A stretch of DNA of 64,000 nt from Streptomyces sp. NBC_00414 (GTDB taxonomy: Bacteria; Actinomycetota; Actinomycetes; Streptomycetales; Streptomycetaceae): positions 5,580,001 to 5,644,000 of the forward strand of contig NZ_CP107935.1 in assembly GCF_036038375.1 (NCBI RefSeq), in the 5' to 3' direction. Shown in pieces: positions 34,617 through 43,246 of this stretch. Each line of letters opens with the position of its first letter. Within the stretch, counting starts at the first letter, position 1. Both the position numbers and the translations under genes were made by a program. The notes below the pieces were generated by a model. That model searched no databases and was not told the DNA's origin. It saw only the letters and a list, made by a program, of their open reading frames with translations.

Positions 34617-34790
34617 ATGGCGCCCGGCACAGCAACACCCGCTGCCGCGCTGCCGGTCGAGAACACAACGTCGGCCGTCCCGCCCGTGCCCCCCGCCCGA
34701 GCCGACTGCTGGGCGCGTCCCACGCCGCTGCACCTGGCCCGTCCGGACGGCGAGTACGCCGAGGACCACATCCTGCGTGGCCTCGACTGA
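34617..34790 (+). CDS. Small ORF of 57 codons
   Basis: The ATG lies 1 base after the SRPBCC stop, so translation can pass straight on. The product is an Ala/Pro-rich half (MAPGTATPAAALPVENTTS) followed by ADCWARPTPLHLARPDGEYAEDHILRGLD with a single Cys. No family recognised. The third-position GC bias fits coding use. It could be an accessory protein, a peptide precursor or simply a run-on frame. Confidence 0.45.
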   Translation: MAPGTATPAAALPVENTTSAVPPVPPARADCWARPTPLHLARPDGEYAEDHILRGLD

Positions 34791-34864
34791 ACCGGCCGCC
34801 GCCTCCCCCGAGTCGGCCTCCGAGCCGGCCGTCGTCCCGACCGAGTCGGCCGACCCCCCCATAC

Positions 34865-34905
34865 GTGACGGGCCCGGCGAAAATCCCCCGCACCGGGCCC
34901 GTCAC
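34865..34905 (+). terminator. Hairpin between the SRPBCC part and KAS III
   Basis: 13-bp perfect stem (GTGACGGGCCCGG at 34865-34877, complement at 34893-34905) with a 15-base loop containing AAAATCCCCC. It may end the first transcript or attenuate it before the KAS III gene. Confidence 0.55.
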
Positions 34906-34978
34906 CTCCCACCTCCGCCCTTGCTTCCCTCCCCTTCTTTCTTCCTTCTTCCTCTTGCTCATCCCCTTTCCCCTGACC
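34906..34978 (+). other. Polypyrimidine tract before the KAS III gene
   Basis: From 34921 to 34974 the plus strand is nearly pure C/T (only three purines), with runs such as CTTCTTTCTTCCTTCTTCC. It is unlike the rest of the window. It lies just after the hairpin and about 25 bases before the KAS III start, in what would be the 5' untranslated region. Confidence 0.6.
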
Positions 34979-35000
34979 GTCTGTTCCAGGGAGACCCAAC

Positions 35001-36011
35001 GTGTCCACACCCCCCGTACTGAGGCCTCCGGAGGGCTCCGCGTACGCCCGTGTCGTCGGCGTGGGCGGCTACCGGCCCTCCCGTGTGGTGCCCAACGAGG
35101 AGATCGCCCGCCGCATCGACTCCAGCGACGAGTGGATCCGCGAACGCTCGGGCATCGCCGAACGGCGCTGGGCGGCCGAGCAGGAGAGCGTGGCCCTCAT
35201 GGGGGCCGCCGCCGCGGAGAAGGCCCTCGCGCACGCCGGAGTCACCGCCGACCGGATCGGCTGCGTCCTGGTGGCCACTTCCACCCACTTCCGCCAACTG
35301 CCCGCCCTCGCCGCCGACATCGCCCACCGGATCGGGACCACGCGGGCCGCCGCCTTCGATCTCTCCGCCGCCTGTGCGGGCTTCACCCACGCCCTGGCGG
35401 TCGCCCACGACCTGGTACGCGGCGGCAGCGCCGGCCATGTTCTGGTGGTGGCGACCGAGCGGATGTCCGACCTGATCGACCACGACGACCGTGCCACCGC
35501 CTTCCTCTTCGGTGACGGCGCCGGAGCCGTCGTCGTCGGACCCTGTGACACCCCGGCCATGGGCCCGGTGGTCTGGGGCGCCGACGGGTCGCAGGGCGGG
35601 GCCATCGACCAGAGCGCCTCCTGGCTGGAACTCCGCGACGGCACGCCGTCCCGTTTCCCGGCCCTGACCATGCAGGGCCAGACCGTGTTCCGCTGGGCGG
35701 TCTACGAGATGGCCCGGGTCGCCCGACGGGCCCTGGAGGAGACCGGGGTGGAAGCCGCCGACCTGGAGGCCTTCATTCCGCACCAGGCGAACCTGCGGAT
35801 CGTGGAGGCTCTCGCCCACACACTGCGGCTGCCCGCGCAGGTGGCCGTCGCCCGCGACATCGTGCACACCGGGAACACCTCGGCGGCCTCCATCCCGCTG
35901 GCGATGGAGACCATGCTGGCCTCCGGCGCCGTCCGCAGCGGCGGGCTCGCCCTCACCATCGGCTTCGGCGCCGGCCTCTCGTACGCAGCCCAAGTGATCA
36001 CGCTGCCCTGA
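35001..36011 (+). CDS. Beta-ketoacyl-ACP synthase III (FabH-like)
   Basis: 336 residues, GTG start with GGGAG upstream. Catalytic triad visible: Cys in DLSAACAGFTHALA at about 123, His in FIPHQANLRIVEAL at about 260, Asn in HTGNTSAASIPLA at about 291. It would start chains by decarboxylative condensation of an acyl-CoA primer with malonyl-ACP. It ends with the normal GFGAGLSYAAQV tail. After its TGA the same frame stays open for 70 more codons (Glu-Pro-rich) and closes by an ATGA overlap with the next ORF. No ACP gene is in the cluster. Confidence 0.92.
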   Translation: MSTPPVLRPPEGSAYARVVGVGGYRPSRVVPNEEIARRIDSSDEWIRERSGIAERRWAAEQESVALMGAAAAEKALAHAGVTADRIGCVLVATSTHFRQLPALAADIAHRIGTTRAAAFDLSAACAGFTHALAVAHDLVRGGSAGHVLVVATERMSDLIDHDDRATAFLFGDGAGAVVVGPCDTPAMGPVVWGADGSQGGAIDQSASWLELRDGTPSRFPALTMQGQTVFRWAVYEMARVARRALEETGVEAADLEAFIPHQANLRIVEALAHTLRLPAQVAVARDIVHTGNTSAASIPLAMETMLASGAVRSGGLALTIGFGAGLSYAAQVITLP

Positions 36012-36013
36012 CG

Positions 36014-36130
<117 letters not shown>

Positions 36131-36220
36131 CGCCGCTCCTTACCGAGCCGCTCGTGTCGGCGCACCCCGTACCCGTACCTCGTTCGTCCCCGTATCCCGT
36201 ATCCCGTACCTGGAGTTGAC

Positions 36221-36445
36221 ATGACCATGATTGATGCATTCGTCGCGCCGCACACGGTGAGCACCACGGGGCTGCGAGCGGCGGCCGCACACCGCGACGG
36301 CGTTCCCGGGGGCGGAGACCTGCCCGCCGCTGCCACCCCCGCCCCCGTAATCGCCACCCCCGTGATCCCCGCCCGTCCGGAGCCGGAAGGGGCGGACTTC
36401 ACCACCGTCTTCGACATCATGGGCCGCATTTTCAGTGCCGTCTGA
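36221..36445 (+). CDS. Small protein of 74 residues between KAS III and KAS II
   Basis: ATG start at 36221 (GGAG upstream). It reads MTMIDAFVAPHTVSTTGLRA, then an Ala/Pro-rich linker, then EGADFTTVFDIMGRIFSAV. The last 17 residues could form an amphipathic helix. It lacks the DSL phosphopantetheine motif, so it is not a normal ACP. It may be a carrier or partner for the synthases, or a peptide precursor. No family recognised. Confidence 0.5.
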   Translation: MTMIDAFVAPHTVSTTGLRAAAAHRDGVPGGGDLPAAATPAPVIATPVIPARPEPEGADFTTVFDIMGRIFSAV

Positions 36446-36498
36446 TCCGGCGGGGACCGGCAGACAGCACCACCCCTCGGACCGCGCGAGACCACACC

Positions 36499-37794
36499 AT
36501 GGAGACCGAAATGGCGCACGCCGCCGGGAAAGTTCTCGTCACCGGGCTCGGAGCCACCACCCCGCTGGGCGGTGACGTCCCGTCCACCTGGGAGTCCCTG
36601 CTCGCCGGCCGCTCCGGGGCCCGGCAGCTGACCGCGCCCTGGGCGCAGGACCTGGCCGTACGCATCGCGTGCCCGGCGGCGAGCGAGCCCGCGCCGCTCG
36701 TCGGGCCGGCGCTGGCCCGGCGTACGGACCGCTCGACGCAGTTCGCCCTCGTGGCGGCCCGCGAGGCATGGCGGGACGCCGGCAGTCCGGACGTGGACCC
36801 CGGGCGGCTCGGCGTCGTCGTCGCCTCGGGCCTGGGCGGGCTGACCTCACTGCTGAACTCCCATGACGTACTGCGGGAGAAGGGGCCGCGCCGGGTCTCC
36901 CCGCACACGGTGCCGATGTTCATGCCGAACGGTCCGGCCGCCCAGGTCGGCCTCGAACTCGGCGCGCGGGCCGGCGTCCACACCACCGCCTCCGCCTGCG
37001 CCTCGGGCGCCGAAGCGGTGGGGTACGCCCTGGCGATGATCCGCTCCGGACGTGCGGACGTGGTGGTGGCGGGCGGTACCGAGGCGCCGATCCACCCCCT
37101 GATCATGACCGCCTTCGCCAACATGATGGCCATGTCGCGGCGCAACGAGGACCCCGAGGCCGCCTCCCGTCCCTACGACCGTGACCGGGACGGCTTCGTG
37201 ATGGGGGAGGGCGCCGGAATCCTGGTCCTGGAGTCCGAGGAGCACGCCCGCGCCCGTGGCGTACGCGTCTACGGCGAGGCGGCCGGCGTCGGCCTGACCT
37301 CCGACGCCCACCACATCGCGCAGCCCGAACCCGACGGCCGTGACGTGACCCGCGCGGTGCGGACGGCCCTGGCGGACGCCGGCGCAGACCGGGAGGACGT
37401 CGTCCACGTCAACGCCCACGCCACGTCGACGCCCTTGCGCGACCTCGCCGAACTCGCCGCGCTGAGCCGTGTACTGGGCGACCGCGCCGCCCGGGTCCCC
37501 CTGTCCGCGACCAAGTCGATGACCGGCCATCTGCTGGGAGCGACCGGGGCGGTGGAGTCGGTGGCCGCGGTGCTGGCCCTGCACCACCGGCTGGCCCCGC
37601 CCACGATCAACGTCGACGTCCTGGACGAGCGGGCCGACACCGCCGCCGACGTCGTACGCGACAAGCCGCGCGAGCTGCCTGACGGTCCGGCGGTCGTCCT
37701 GAACAACTCGTTCGGCTTCGGCGGACACAACGTGTGCCTGGCCTTCCGCGGCAGCGGACCCGGCCCCCGCAGCGGCCCCGGTACCCGGCTCTGA
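36499..37794 (+). CDS. Beta-ketoacyl-ACP synthase II (FabF-like)
   Basis: 431 residues from the ATG at 36499 (36511 is also possible). Catalytic Cys in TTASACASGAEAVGYALAM at about 168, His in HVNAHATSTPLRDLAEL at about 305, His in SATKSMTGHLLGATGAVES at about 343, and the closing NNSFGFGGHNVCLAFR loop. All residues for decarboxylative condensation are present. With the KAS III and the SDR it gives the cluster a start, an extension and a reduction step. It is a single KAS, not a chain-length-factor pair. Confidence 0.92.
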   Translation: METEMAHAAGKVLVTGLGATTPLGGDVPSTWESLLAGRSGARQLTAPWAQDLAVRIACPAASEPAPLVGPALARRTDRSTQFALVAAREAWRDAGSPDVDPGRLGVVVASGLGGLTSLLNSHDVLREKGPRRVSPHTVPMFMPNGPAAQVGLELGARAGVHTTASACASGAEAVGYALAMIRSGRADVVVAGGTEAPIHPLIMTAFANMMAMSRRNEDPEAASRPYDRDRDGFVMGEGAGILVLESEEHARARGVRVYGEAAGVGLTSDAHHIAQPEPDGRDVTRAVRTALADAGADREDVVHVNAHATSTPLRDLAELAALSRVLGDRAARVPLSATKSMTGHLLGATGAVESVAAVLALHHRLAPPTINVDVLDERADTAADVVRDKPRELPDGPAVVLNNSFGFGGHNVCLAFRGSGPGPRSGPGTRL

Positions 37795-38182
37795 CACCGG
37801 CGGTGGCGGTGACAACAGGCCACGACGGTGACAACGCTGTCACCGACATCGACGCCGACGCACTGGCCTGTTTCGGTCAACTTGTGAGACGTCTTTGTGA
37901 ACCAACGGCATGCTCCTGGGGTCGCCAATCCGTCGAAATCCCAGTTCGCGGACGCCTCGGGGCTCCAGGGACCGGACCGAAACCCCTTTCCCCGACCGTG
38001 GGGGCACGGCAGGGGCCGACACCGCGGTTGTCGTGATCCAGTCCCTGCCGACAGGCCATTCGGAGCCAGGGGTGTGAACCGTGGGCTCAGCGCGCAGAGG
38101 CACCTCTAGCGTCGCGGCGCATCCGTTCGCCCTATCGGTCGTGTGCTCAGTGAGACCCAGTGACGATGGAGGACACCTCCCC
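37795..38182 (+). other. Intergenic stretch after KAS II
   Basis: 388 bases without a supported gene. The segment from about 37860 to 37910 is AT-richer (CAACTTGTGAGACGTCTTTGTGAACC) and may carry a promoter for the genes downstream. A GGAGG at 38168-38172 precedes the possible ORF at 38183. Confidence 0.4.
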
Positions 38183-38581
38183 GTGAAACCGGCCGTCGCC
38201 CGCCCCGGCGATCCGTACTCCTTCTCCTTGTTGCACGTCGCCGTCCGTCCCTCGCGTCGGCGGGCCCAGGTCCGCGACACCCGCCGCCTGTTCTCCGGCC
38301 GGCCGGGACGTCCGCGTCCCGTCCCGCGGCCACGGACCCCGCACCGGACTCCGCATCGAACTCCGTTACGGGCCCGGAGCAAGGAAGGCAGCCGCGTGAG
38401 ACCCCGCCCCACCGGCCAGGAGCCCGCCGCACCGGAGCTCGCCAGACCGGAGGCCGCCGCACCCGAGGCCGCTGCACCGGGGGCCGCCGGACAGGGGCTC
38501 ACCGGGCGGACATCCTCGCGGTTACGGGGAGCGCTCCCGCGGCACGCCACGGCTGCCTGCCGCCCCGCCGCCGATGGGTGA
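38183..38581 (+). CDS. Possible basic small protein with a TTA codon
   Basis: Low-confidence ORF of 132 codons. GTG start 10 bases after GGAGG; it ends by overlapping the ATG of the next gene by 8 bases. The sequence is Arg/Pro-rich, then Ala/Pro-rich (EPAAPELARPEAAAPEAAAPGAA), with no family. Codon 62 (38366-38368) is TTA, which in Streptomyces needs the bldA tRNA. It may be a chance frame in GC-rich DNA. Confidence 0.3.
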   Translation: MKPAVARPGDPYSFSLLHVAVRPSRRRAQVRDTRRLFSGRPGRPRPVPRPRTPHRTPHRTPLRARSKEGSRVRPRPTGQEPAAPELARPEAAAPEAAAPGAAGQGLTGRTSSRLRGALPRHATAACRPAADG

Positions 38582-39371
38582 GCGACCCGGTCCGCCCGCG
38601 GCGGACATGACGTCGCGACCCGCCGGGAGCGTCGCCCGGCACGTGGTCGAGTTCGGCGGGGGTCCCGTCCTCCACGAGTCAGCAGACGGCATCGGTACCG
38701 GCGCCGGTACCGGAGAGCCCGGGGCACAGCGCCCGCCCACGCCTCCCGAGCCCGGACCGGGGCCCGTGCCCGGCCCCGAGCCCGTGCGCACCATCCCGTC
38801 CCAGCGTTACTACGCCCTGATCGTCGAACGCATCAGCGTCCTCGCCGCGTTGGGCTTCAACGCTCCGACGATCGCCCAGGCGCTGGGGCACGAGGGCTAC
38901 ACCATGGCGCCCGGCCGCAGCGACCCCATCAGCCTGACCACGGTGCGCCGTCTGCTGCGCGAGAACATGTCCGCGGCCCGTCGCCGGCCCGCCGTGGTCC
39001 GGGAGGGTCTGGCGGCGCACGAGTGGTGGCTGCAGGACCTGGCCGCGGAGCTGTCCATGCCGTCCATCACCCTGTACGGCTGGGCCCGGCGCGGCTGGGT
39101 GACCGTGGTGCGCAAGGAGAGCCGTCCCCCTTACCGCCTCGTCCTGCAGGCCGATCCCGCCGAGGCCGAACGGCTGCGGGCCCGGCGCCTGCGCGCCGAC
39201 CAGGAAGGGCTGCACGTCGGCACGGTGCCGCTCCCGCCCCGGCGCGGGGGAGCACCGCAGTGTTCCGACCCCTCGGTCTCTTCGGTCTCTTCGGTCTCGT
39301 CGGTCTCTTCGGTCTCTTCGGTGTCTACGGACTCCTCGGCCTCGCCGGCCCCTTCCGCGGTGGCGCACTGA
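38574..39371 (+). CDS. DNA-binding protein resembling a recombinase C-terminal region
   Basis: 265 residues. The disordered N-terminus (about 1-75) is Pro/Gly-rich. The core (about 80-210) reads SQRYYALIVERISVLAALGFNAPTIAQALGHEGYTM, ISLTTVRRLLRENMS, EWWLQDLAAELSMPSITLYGWARRGWVTVVRKES and YRLVLQADPAEAERLRARRL. This two-HTH arrangement is like the DNA-binding tail of large serine recombinases or related transposon proteins, but the catalytic domain is absent. The tail has SVSSVSSVS repeats coded by TCTTCGG units. It may be a domesticated regulator of the cluster or a mobile-element remnant. Confidence 0.6.
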   Translation: MGERPGPPAADMTSRPAGSVARHVVEFGGGPVLHESADGIGTGAGTGEPGAQRPPTPPEPGPGPVPGPEPVRTIPSQRYYALIVERISVLAALGFNAPTIAQALGHEGYTMAPGRSDPISLTTVRRLLRENMSAARRRPAVVREGLAAHEWWLQDLAAELSMPSITLYGWARRGWVTVVRKESRPPYRLVLQADPAEAERLRARRLRADQEGLHVGTVPLPPRRGGAPQCSDPSVSSVSSVSSVSSVSSVSTDSSASPAPSAVAH

Positions 39372-39469
39372 TCGGGTGTTCGCCACTCGCCCGTAGAACT
39401 CCCGTCGAGTTCCTTAGAACGCCCGTAGAGCTCCTGTAGAGCCGAGCCGGCGGAAACAGGGCCCGGGTC

Positions 39470-39520
39470 GCGCCGGGGTGGGGTACCGCCGGTAGGTCCG
39501 GCGGTACCCCACCCCGGCGC
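39470..39520. terminator. Perfect 23-bp hairpin
   Basis: 39470-39492 (GCGCCGGGGTGGGGTACC...) pairs perfectly with 39498-39520 around a TAGGT loop. It lies 98 bases after the DNA-binding gene and isolates it from the MMPL transcription unit. Confidence 0.8.
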
Positions 39521-39758
39521 CGTTCGTTGACGCCCCTTTCCCGCCATTCGCTCCGGGCGGCGCGGCGCCCCTGTCGCCGCCGGGACGTCGGCAGACGTCC
39601 GCAGCGAGGCGGTCACCACCCCTGCGCCGACTGGTTCACCGGCCCGCCCCCGCGCCCGGTCGTCGTGGCGGGCCGCCCTGCGCCGGCCCGGTCCGACGTG
39701 GCCGGATCTCCTCGATGGAGGACCGTCCGGGGCGCTGTCGAAGACCAACCCGCTCAAA

Positions 39759-39831
39759 GATGTTGCGTCATCGATGTCACAGCATGCATGATGAGTCATC
39801 GATAACGCGTCATTGATGTTCCATCATCGAC
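39759..39831 (+). promoter_or_regulatory. Operator cluster before the MMPL gene
   Basis: GCGTCATCGATGTC, CATGCATGATGAGTCATCG (39783-39801), GTCATCGATAACG, CGTCATTGATG and CCATCATCGAC follow one another in 73 bases. The 19-mer matches 30622-30640 at 17 of 19 positions. This links the exporter to the MarR regulator at 29876. Confidence 0.65.
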
Positions 39832-39906
39832 TGCATGGTCCCTGATCCGGTCGTCGTCGGACGGCCCGCCCGCCCCCGCCGGCGGACCCCGATCCCAGGA
39901 GTAGAA

Positions 39907-42240
39907 GTGAAGAAGATCGCCCAACTCGCCGTCGCACGGCCCAAAGCCGTGATCGCCGTCTGGCTGCTGTTGCTCGCCCTGGCCGTCCCCTTCGCGCTCC
40001 AGCTGGAGGGCGCGCTGAAGACGGGCGGCTTCTCCGACCCCCGGGGCGAGTCCGTCAAGGCGCAGCACACGCTGGAGCGCGCGTTCGACGAAGCTCCCAA
40101 CTCACTGCTGGTGGTCCTGCACAGCAAGGACGGATCCGTCGAGGACGCGGTCGCGCCGGCCCGTGAGGCGGTCCGGCGTGACGGGGTGTCCGCCGTCACC
40201 GACCGCACCACGCACCCGGAGTGGCTGTCCGAGGACGGCCGCACGACCTTCATCCAGGTGGGCTTCACCAGCGACAACACCACGGTCCAGAACCTGGTGC
40301 CCGACCTGCAGGACGACGTCCGCGACGCCGTCGGCGAGAACGTCGACGCCGACGTCACCGGCGCTCCGGCCCTGGACTACGCGCTGAACGTGCACTCCAA
40401 GGAGGACGTCACCCGCGCCGAGATGATCGCCTTCCCGGTGCTCTTCGTCGTGCTGCTGCTTGTCTTCCGGTCCGTGGCCGCGATGGTCGTCCCGCTGCTC
40501 ATGGCGGGCGTCACCCTGATGCTCACCCAGTCCATCGGCTACGGGATGACGCAGTTCACCGACGTCAACAGCCTGTTCACCAACATCGTGTCCATGGTCG
40601 GCCTGGCCGTCGCCGTCGACTACTCGCTCTTCATCGTCAAGCGCTTCCGCGAGGAACTGGCCGACGGACGCCCGGTGGACGACGCCCTGGACCGCACCAT
40701 GCGCACGGTCGGCCACTCCGTGCTCTTCAGCGGCCTGGCCGTCGTGGTCGCGCTCTCGGCACTCTTCATCCCCCGCGCCATGTCCTTCACCAGCATCGCC
40801 CTGGGCGGCGTGGCCGTCTCCCTGGTGGCCGTGGCCATCGCCGTGACCCTGCTGCCCGCCGTACTGAGCCTGCTCGGCGACCGCATCAACTGGGGCACCC
40901 TGCGCCGCCGCAAGAACGCCAAGAACGCCACCAAGAACACCACCGACGAGAGCGCCGTCACGGCGAGCACCAAGGCAGGCACCAAGGCAGGCGCCGAGGG
41001 AGCCGCCTCCGGTGGCCGTTTCTCGGGCCGCCCCGGACTGGTCCTGGCCGGCCTCGTGGTCGTGTTCGCCGCGCTCGCCGCCCCCGCCGCCCAGCTGACC
41101 CTGCGCGTCCCCGTCGCCAGCGCGGACATCCTGCCCTCCGACGACAGCGCCCGGATCGGCATGGAGCGCATCAAGCAGGACATCGGCGTACGCGAGATGT
41201 TCCCCGTCCAGGTCGTGCTCAGCGCCGACCGCGACCAGGCCGACGCCCTGCTCAAGAGCACCACGGACGTCGCCTCCTACGCGAAGACCGCACCCGGCGC
41301 CGACAAGGTCCAGGCCGTCACATCCCTCGGCCTGCCCGCCGATTCGCTCTCCAAGGCCCTGGAGGATCCCTCCGGTCTGGACGAGGGGCAGCGCGCCGCA
41401 CTCGGCGGGCTGTGGACGCTCGACGGAGACCGCCTGGTCACCCGTGTCGTCGTCACCCCGGGCGCCGACCCCGACAGCTCCGCGGCCCACCACCTGGTCG
41501 ACGACCTGCGCGACCACCTCAAGGACGGCGCCGACTCCGAGGTCACCGTCCGTCTGGCCGGAGCCACCGCCACCGGTTCCGACTTCGACGACCTGGTCCT
41601 GCGCTCGGTGCCGCTGGTGGTCGCCTCCGTCGCCCTGCTCAGCTTCCTGATCCTGCTGTTCGCCTTCCGCTCCGTCCTGCTGCCGCTGCTCGCCCTCGCC
41701 TTCAACATCGCGGTCGTCGGCGCCAGCCTCGGCTTCCTCGCCCTGGTCAGCGGGAACGACGACCACTCGATCAACAGCGTCACCCCGCTGATGCTGTTCG
41801 CGGTGATGTTCGGGCTGAGCATGGACTACATGGTGATCATGATTTCCCGGATGAGGGAGTCCTACCTGGGCGGCCTCTCGCACCGCGAGTCCGTCCTGGG
41901 CGGCCTGGCCCGTACCGCCGGTCTCGTCAACGGCGCGGCGGCGATCATGGTCGCGGTCTTCGCCTCCTTCACCAGCGCCCAGATCAGCATCGTGCGGGAG
42001 CTGGGCATCAGCCTCGCAGTCGCCGTCGTCCTGGACGCGCTCGTCATCCGCCGCCTGGTCATGCCCGCCACGCTCCTGCTGGTCGGCGACCGGATCTGGG
42101 GCCGCGCCCGCCGCACCGCCCCGCGGTCCACCACCTCGCCGCAGACCCCGGTCCCGGCCCCGCAGCCGGTGTCCGTCACGGCCGACGAGGAGGCCGGCGT
42201 GAGCGAACACCTCCCGCTGGCCAGGCCCACCCTGCGCTGA
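39907..42240 (+). CDS. MMPL-family lipid exporter
   Basis: 777 residues from the GTG at 39907 (AGGAG 5 bases upstream; chosen over the ATG at 39835, which abuts the operator). RND superfamily with two halves, each one helix, a large outer domain and five helices: FPVLFVVLLLVFRSVAAMVVPLL, VGLAVAVDYSLFIVKRFREEL in the first half, and VMFGLSMDYMVIMISRMRESY in the second, carrying the Asp-Tyr pairs of the proton relay. MMPL proteins move lipids or lipid-like metabolites; it probably exports the cluster product. Confidence 0.93.
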   Translation: MKKIAQLAVARPKAVIAVWLLLLALAVPFALQLEGALKTGGFSDPRGESVKAQHTLERAFDEAPNSLLVVLHSKDGSVEDAVAPAREAVRRDGVSAVTDRTTHPEWLSEDGRTTFIQVGFTSDNTTVQNLVPDLQDDVRDAVGENVDADVTGAPALDYALNVHSKEDVTRAEMIAFPVLFVVLLLVFRSVAAMVVPLLMAGVTLMLTQSIGYGMTQFTDVNSLFTNIVSMVGLAVAVDYSLFIVKRFREELADGRPVDDALDRTMRTVGHSVLFSGLAVVVALSALFIPRAMSFTSIALGGVAVSLVAVAIAVTLLPAVLSLLGDRINWGTLRRRKNAKNATKNTTDESAVTASTKAGTKAGAEGAASGGRFSGRPGLVLAGLVVVFAALAAPAAQLTLRVPVASADILPSDDSARIGMERIKQDIGVREMFPVQVVLSADRDQADALLKSTTDVASYAKTAPGADKVQAVTSLGLPADSLSKALEDPSGLDEGQRAALGGLWTLDGDRLVTRVVVTPGADPDSSAAHHLVDDLRDHLKDGADSEVTVRLAGATATGSDFDDLVLRSVPLVVASVALLSFLILLFAFRSVLLPLLALAFNIAVVGASLGFLALVSGNDDHSINSVTPLMLFAVMFGLSMDYMVIMISRMRESYLGGLSHRESVLGGLARTAGLVNGAAAIMVAVFASFTSAQISIVRELGISLAVAVVLDALVIRRLVMPATLLLVGDRIWGRARRTAPRSTTSPQTPVPAPQPVSVTADEEAGVSEHLPLARPTLR

Positions 42241-42379
42241 CCACGGACGGAACGGTCCCGCTCTGCCCTCCTCGCACCACCCGCTGCGCCGATCGCCTCG
42301 CCTCCCCGGGCCGACGGCGCAGCGTTCACGTGCGCCACCCAGGCACGTCATCCCTGTTCAAGAGAGGCAGCCCCACCTG

Positions 42380-42874
42380 ATGAGCACAGCCCTGCACCAC
42401 CCCGACGTCACGGCCCTCGGCAAGCTGCCGGACGACACGTACACGTACAGCCCGCTCGACGTGTACGACGCACGCGACGCGGGCGACGCGCACGACGACG
42501 AGGTCTTCCGGCGCAGTGCCCTGCTGATCGCCCGGCACGGGTGGTGCCAGGGGCAGGGCCTGCTGTACGTCGGACACCCCCACGCGCCGCAGGCGGCCAG
42601 CCTGGTCGGGGCACTGGCCTGGGCGGTCACCGGGGACGCGGAGTCCTGCAGCCCGCGGGTGAGGGCGGCCCTGGCCACCGTGCGCAGGCGGCTGGACCCC
42701 GCGGGCAGTGCCCTGTTCAGCGACTGGGAGCTGCTGTGCGCCTGGAACGACGCCCCGGCCCGCACTCGTGACGAGACCGTCGCGCTGCTGCTGTCGTGCC
42801 GCACGAGGCCCGCACCGGACCTGCCGGCAGACCTGCCGACGGACCCGCCAATAAGCCTGTCAATACCGGCATAA
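42380..42874 (+). CDS. DUF6197-like protein
   Basis: 164 residues. RRSALLIARHGWCQGQGLLYVGHPHAPQAASLVGALAWAVTGD and LFSDWELLCAWNDAPARTRDETVALLLSC follow the DUF6197 pattern (GW..G, then WND..RT..E). Function unknown. It lies 139 bases after the MMPL gene in the same direction; whether it belongs to the island is unclear. Confidence 0.65.
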   Translation: MSTALHHPDVTALGKLPDDTYTYSPLDVYDARDAGDAHDDEVFRRSALLIARHGWCQGQGLLYVGHPHAPQAASLVGALAWAVTGDAESCSPRVRAALATVRRRLDPAGSALFSDWELLCAWNDAPARTRDETVALLLSCRTRPAPDLPADLPTDPPISLSIPA

Positions 42875-42936
42875 CGGGCATATCCTGAACAGGTGCGCGT
42901 ACGCGTGGATCCGTGCGACCGGAGAAGGTGAGTGCG

Positions 42937-43227
42937 ATGCGCGTCCTGCTCAAGGCGACCCTGGACACGGAAAGAGCGAACGAGGCGATCCGCAGCGGCA
43001 AGATGCCGGAGCTGATGAAGGAGACCCTGGACCAACTCAAGCCGGAGGCCGCGTACTTCGGCGCGCTGGGCGGCCGGCGTACCGCCCTGCTGTTCCTCGA
43101 CATGCAGGACAGTTCCGAGCTGCCCTCGGTGGGTGAGCCGTTCTTCACCCAGTTCGACGCGGAGGTCGAGGTCTCCCCGATCATGAACGGCGACGACCTC
43201 CAGGAGGGACTGTCCCAACTCCGCTGA
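42937..43227 (+). CDS. Conserved hypothetical protein (ferredoxin-like fold suspected)
   Basis: 96 residues from the ATG at 42937: MRVLLKATLDTERANEAIRSGKMPELMKETLDQLKPEAAYFGALGGRRTALLFLDMQDSSELPSVGEPFFTQFDAEVEVSPIMNGDDLQEGL. Alternating strands and helices suggest a small alpha/beta dimer fold like muconolactone isomerase-type proteins, but I cannot assign a family. Upstream GAGAAGG. Confidence 0.7.
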   Translation: MRVLLKATLDTERANEAIRSGKMPELMKETLDQLKPEAAYFGALGGRRTALLFLDMQDSSELPSVGEPFFTQFDAEVEVSPIMNGDDLQEGLSQLR

Positions 43228-43246
43228 GAGGCGCCGCCGTTCCCGG

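Larger units (their letters stand above)
39372..39906 (+). other. Intergenic stretch before the MMPL gene
   Basis: 535 bases. It contains the long hairpin at 39470-39520, then about 240 bases with no supported gene, then the operator-like segment at 39759-39831. An ATG at 39835 is in frame with the MMPL gene but lacks a ribosome site. Confidence 0.5.

Noticed and set aside
36221..36445. 74-residue protein considered as an acyl carrier protein
   Set aside because: No DSL phosphopantetheine site and no four-helix pattern.
39835..39906. Upstream ATG at 39835 as start of the MMPL protein
   Set aside because: No ribosome site and it directly follows the operator boxes; the GTG at 39907 has AGGAG and begins at the family-like N-terminus.
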